The notes under the pieces: model-generated
The model's input: the letters and a program-made list of their open reading frames with translations, nothing else
Told to the model about the DNA's origin: nothing
Databases searched by the model: none
Assembly (NCBI GenBank): GCA_015657535.1
Contig: JADHZB010000267.1
Span: forward strand, 2,501 to 41,090
DNA: 38,590 nucleotides
Direction: 5' to 3'
Origin: Nephromyces sp. MM_2019
Taxonomy: Eukaryota; Apicomplexa; Aconoidasida; Nephromycida
Part shown: positions 34,701-38,590 of the stretch, one piece after another
Numbering within the stretch: position 1 is the stretch's first letter
Layout of the letters: every line of letters begins with the position of its first letter
Translations under genes and position numbers: made by a program

Positions 34701-36850
34701 ATTTAAATACATATGATCAATTCCTCAGCGGACAACTTGACTCAAATACACGTGGTCCAAGCTGTATAGATTTTGCTCTAAAAACACTTAGAATTTGTTT
34801 GATTGACCACCGAACCGCTTCACTGAGTAATTTCCAATACACACTTAACTTCATACAAGGTTCTTCTAATACATTTCATCAACAGATATCAGTACTACCA
34901 CAAAAACAAGCAGCGGACTTACTTGCCTCGAGGGAAGCACTACTTGGAGGGTGTAAACAACTTATTCAACTAGTTATGAATAACCCATCAGATATGAAGA
35001 ACCCTACACACCAAAGTACACCTCTTTCAAGTTCTCCTCCACCAACACAACTTCCCTCAACTAAATCACACCAACGTATATCTACCATCGCTGATATACT
35101 TTCACCACATTGGCAAGCTATTTTACAAGCACGCCATCTGAGATTACCCCCACAGAATATAACTAAGGATAAGGAAGAGCTAATACATCGTATTTTCGAT
35201 GAATGGTTACTCATAAGTAATTGTAATGTTGCTGATTTACAGATGGGAAAATGGATGTCATTCTTAGAAAAACTTTCAAAAGGTCATTTGTTAGGTATGG
35301 AAGAAGATATTGACATTTTTTTCACAGTCTGCCTTCGCTATGCAATTAAGAAATCATTAGTTGATATGGAAAATATTCCTTCTCAAGACTCATCTACCAA
35401 GCCTTATCCACAAAATACAACCCCTAAGGAACCAGGGGATAACTCAACAACTAAAGAAAATAAAACAGATCAACACAATAGCACCTTCGATTATAGTAAT
35501 AATAGAGGTGAAGTTTTGCATGTAGATATGGAAGAATCAACACTTGAAGATGTTTCTAAACCTATACTAACCACTGTAGCTACACTCAACACATTAGCAT
35601 TGGATAGTTTAGCCAAGTTGGTTGTTGCTATGATGAGATTGGTAGATCCAAGTCAAACATACCCTATCATTATATTGCAGAGAATGTGGGAAGTTGTATG
35701 TCGGCTTATACACCATGATAGTGATATGAATAAATTATCATCTAACAATAGGTCATACTTTAGATTTATCTTAAGCTTATTAGCTGAAGTTAACCAAGAT
35801 GATAAGGTTTTGAAAAGCATCAACTCAGAAGGAATATTATGTTTTGCAAATTCACTCCTTGTAATTAACCCACATAAGATACCAGCCTTTACACACTGTT
35901 GGTTAGAACTTGTTAGCCATCGTACATTCTTACAACGTTTATTGTACACTAGTAGAGGCTGGAATATGCTACACAAACTTATCCTATCACACTTTCAGTT
36001 CTTATATCCATTTTTAAAGGTTTCGCCCCCAGCTGAGCACGTACGACATATATATGATGGCACACTGCGTGTGCTATTAATACTTTTACATGATTTCCCA
36101 GACTTCTTATGCTCCTATAATCTTAGTCTGTGTGACGCATTACCTATACACTGCACACAAATGAGGAATTTGATACTATCAGCTTGTCCAAAGAATAGAA
36201 TATTACCAGATATATTTAGACAAGATTTAAAGATTGATACTCTACCGGAAATAAAGGAATTACCAATTATATTAACTAATTATACACTGGAGTTACTTAC
36301 AAAGAATCTCAAACGTGATATTGATGATTTTTGGTCAACTAATGATATTAATTTACTACCCATCATTTTATCTAAACTATTCTTAGATAAGGAAGATGCA
36401 GTTCGCGTAGGTACAAAATATAATCTAATGCTATTAAATGCGCTTATATTATATGTTGGAATAAACCTACCCAAAAAAGTTGTCAACAACACGAACGATT
36501 GTATTGAATCGAGTAACTCAGCTTCAGATTTGCTATTTTATTTATCACAAAAGCTAGATCTTGAGGGTAGATATCTCTTTTTATTCACAATCTGCAACTA
36601 CCTAAGATATCCAAATGCTCATACGCACTACTTTTCTTGCTTCTTATTATGGCTATTTTCGAACTCATCCGATTCTATAGTTCGTGAGCAAATTGTTAGA
36701 GTTTTAGTAGAAAGATCAATATGTAATCGTCCACTATCATGGGGTACACTTATCACACTTATAGAACTTGTGAAAAACAAAAAGTTAGTTTCTATTATTC
36801 TTAAGATAGATAATTTATTTCCATCTTACATTTATTTACATGGGACCTAA
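28757..36850 (+). CDS. CNOT1: NOT1/CNOT1, scaffold of the CCR4-NOT deadenylase complex
   Basis: Nine exons: 28757-29177, 29272-29535, 29725-31058, 31384-31609, 31935-32149, 32424-33230, 33292-33507, 33921-34167, 34533-36850; all phases agree, 2015 residues. NOT1 holds the deadenylases CAF1/CCR4 and the other NOT subunits on mRNAs. Domains in order: a region like the TTP-binding HEAT domain (about 15-230; CMILTLFQESRFIPQFP, LPMALKCILEALNKG, FKFGIIALQQVYE); the CAF1-binding MIF4G domain (about 295-495; MMLKNLGSWLGLITLARNRP, FKPPNPWTTAILNVLAEIHL); the CNOT9-binding DUF3819 (about 690-940; LREIISAVVERA, DDNLELGCRLIEQAVVDKAL); an Asn/Ser/Pro/Gln linker (about 930-1085); and the NOT1 superfamily C-terminal domain, which binds CNOT2/3 (about 1240-2010; VRVLVERSICNRPLSWGTLI, TLIELVKN). 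It starts where human CNOT1 is at about residue 800, so the N-terminal CNOT10/11-binding part is absent. The last residues are a little shorter than in human. Confidence 0.95.
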
Positions 36851-37805
36851 AATTAATATATTAGTACACTTCCTTAACTAAATTCAACATATAACCACCA
36901 ATAACAATTACAGATATAAATAAAAACTCTTTGCATATTTTTTCTCTATATATATTAATTATTTAATAAACTTTACACTTTATTTTTATCAGATATCTTT
37001 TCTGGGAAAATAGCTTCGTGCATGCTTCATTACGTCTAAGCAATCTATTTCAAAACATTTCAAATAGTTGTTTAAAACCAAAACCAGATGTTAATATGAC
37101 AAACACTGATAAGTGAGATTTTTATAACAAGTGATTTCTGATGAAATCCTTTTAATTAAAACAATATAAAATTTTACTTATACAGAACAGAAATAGCTCC
37201 TATTTTTATATTATAAAAAAGCTTGAATATAATAATTTTTCTATATATTTTAATCCAAATAAATGTTGCTAGTTCGTCCAGTTATTTTTTAAAAGTTCCA
37301 TCAAAACTTCTCATTATAAAAAGTTAATAATTTAAATATAAATGATATTATTTTTGAATAAACTTTTATTTATGACACTCGATTGTTTATATAGAAGTTG
37401 AATTTATAAAAATGATCAAACCAGCCCTCAAGGTCTTAAAATTTTGCATATTTACAATATTAAAACTAAATTATATTATGAACTTTTATAAACTTGAATT
37501 TCTAGTTTTATAATATTCGATTTTTGTACATATTTAGAAAGAAAATGTGAATTATTACTCATGCTTGAAAGTATGTTTCTATAGAATACGCTCGCTGTAT
37601 TCAAGAATTAATGTGCATGTATATATTATTATAGTTCAAAATTAATCAAATTCTCAAATGTGTATGTGTAATAATATTTCAATACTAATAAATAATCCTT
37701 TCACTCTGATTTATCGGTTTGTGTTTCTTTATGTCATAAAAATCTAGATATCACTTTGTTTTGAAAACAAGTTTGTAGTAATATTGAGTGAGGAGGTGTC
37801 AATTT
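36851..37805. other. Intergenic gap between convergent genes
   Basis: 955 bases of AT-rich DNA between the NOT1 stop and the SF3B5 stop; AATAAA-type motifs occur on both strands (for example plus 36918-36923). No supported gene. Confidence 0.6.
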
Positions 37806-38482
37806 TTAGTGCCTTGTATTTGAAATGGTTGGGATTGGATTATAAGGTCGTGCCATTTTCTAGATAGAGAAGTAATATATAAAATTCAAAATTATTAGTC
37901 AAAACTGATCTTAGTATATAATAATGGCCACAGTTGAAATCACCTGTAGAAATCGGTATCGAACTCTTGCAATAGGTTCATTTTCTACGACAGCAAAATA
38001 AGATAGCCTAAAAATGGTAAAGTAAATTGAGATAAAACACTTTTATAAATGTGTTTGAACTTTCTAAAGTTCATAAGAGAAATGGGTAACTTATATCATG
38101 AAATTTATCAAACAGGTGACGTTGTTAATGATATGGTTGAAACAAGTACAATTCAATGTCATTAAACTTAAGCATAGGAAAGTAGTAAGAATTATGTAAA
38201 AAGTTCACCGAATTCATTTTAGTGAATAAATACCTTGAGTAATGGCCAACATGAGAACTTAGCGTATCTCTTTGTATGTTGAGTGCCCATTCACTAATAA
38301 ATAGCAAAAGGAAATTGTGTTAAGTAGTACAGAAGTCGCGTCTTACAGTTTTAATCTCATTGACTTAATGTTTTATCATACACTTACTTTTTGTTTATGT
38401 CGGCATGTCCTGTACCTTGGTATTTACTTTGTAAATGCTCCAACTGAGCATGGATGTTAAATCTGTCATAGGCTGAAGACAT
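37806..38482 (-). CDS. SF3B5: SF3B5 (SF3b10), U2 snRNP SF3b subunit
   Basis: Four minus-strand exons, 38388-38482, 38234-38293, 37944-38007 and 37806-37859, join in phase (2-1, 2-1, 0-0) to give 90 residues; human SF3B5 has 86. SF3b helps the U2 snRNP recognise the branch point in the nucleus, and SF3B5 packs against SF3B1. The N-terminus is nearly invariant (DRFNIHAQLEHLQSKYQGTG, then HADINKNEWALNIQRDTLSS), matching the family pattern of RYNIH.QLEHLQSKY.GTGHAD....EW...QHRD. The middle SYFAVVENEPIARVRYRFLQ matches YF...EN....R.R. The C-terminus (KMARPYNPIPTISNTRH) is more diverged than the usual KM.QPCGPP. The gene converges on NOT1. Confidence 0.95.
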
Positions 38483-38590
38483 TTTAGGATTAAAAAGAAG
38501 TTATATATTCTTTCTTAACTAGGTATTAAAATCAATTGCTCAAGGTTTAATGAATTGTAGTAATTGTTAAAATATGTTTTATAAAAGGGT
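38483..38590. other. Upstream flank of SF3B5 to window end
   Basis: 108 AT-rich bases upstream of the SF3B5 ATG; no feature identified. The minus-strand promoter would lie here and beyond the window. Confidence 0.4.

Overview
The window is nuclear DNA of an intron-rich, strongly AT-rich eukaryote, most likely an apicomplexan or close alveolate relative (inference). The evidence is an ORF with a secretory signal plus a Lys/Asn-rich leader ahead of a rubredoxin domain, which is the layout of a protein sent to a secondary plastid (apicoplast). Many short GT-AG introns and very abundant CA/TA/TG simple repeats fit this but are not diagnostic. All gene models were spliced by hand from consensus splice sites, open frames and phase agreement. 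Long single-frame ORFs in the repeat tracts are artefacts.

Layout, left to right. (1) 1-5096 (+): 3' part of an unrecognised gene, seven exons in the window, with introns filled by micro- and minisatellites and a two-unit 24-bp minisatellite starting right at its stop codon. (2) 5.1-8.05 kb: mostly non-coding, with two weak candidate small genes. (3) 8055-9445 (+): organellar (probably mitochondrial) ribosomal protein uL6. (4) 9723-12150 (-): VAMP7-like R-SNARE, longin domain plus SNARE motif. (5) 14001-15197 (+): rubredoxin-domain protein, probably plastid targeted. (6) 16669-19108 (-): CELF/Bruno-like RNA-binding protein with two RRMs. (7) 19.1-22.5 kb: repeat-rich and decayed DNA with a long inverted repeat, a degenerate direct repeat and a relic of a SET exon. 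(8) 22561-25759 (-): SMYD5-like SET/zinc-finger lysine methyltransferase in 15 exons. (9) 26.47-26.60 kb (-): one unplaced candidate exon. (10) 28757-36850 (+): NOT1/CNOT1 scaffold of the CCR4-NOT deadenylase, nine exons, with no N-terminal third. (11) 37806-38482 (-): SF3B5/SF3b10 splicing factor, four exons.

The genes are housekeeping and do not form an operon or a defence cluster. Three act on RNA: NOT1 in mRNA deadenylation, CELF-like in post-transcriptional control (such proteins often recruit CCR4-NOT), and SF3B5 in splicing. The others serve organelle translation, plastid electron transfer, membrane fusion and protein methylation. I did not find a new multi-gene system. The most interesting points are a tandem splice donor that could switch the tail of the SNARE, the missing N-terminal module of NOT1, the satellite-filled introns of the first gene, a decayed SET exon copy, and base-composition skew that flips between divergent genes.
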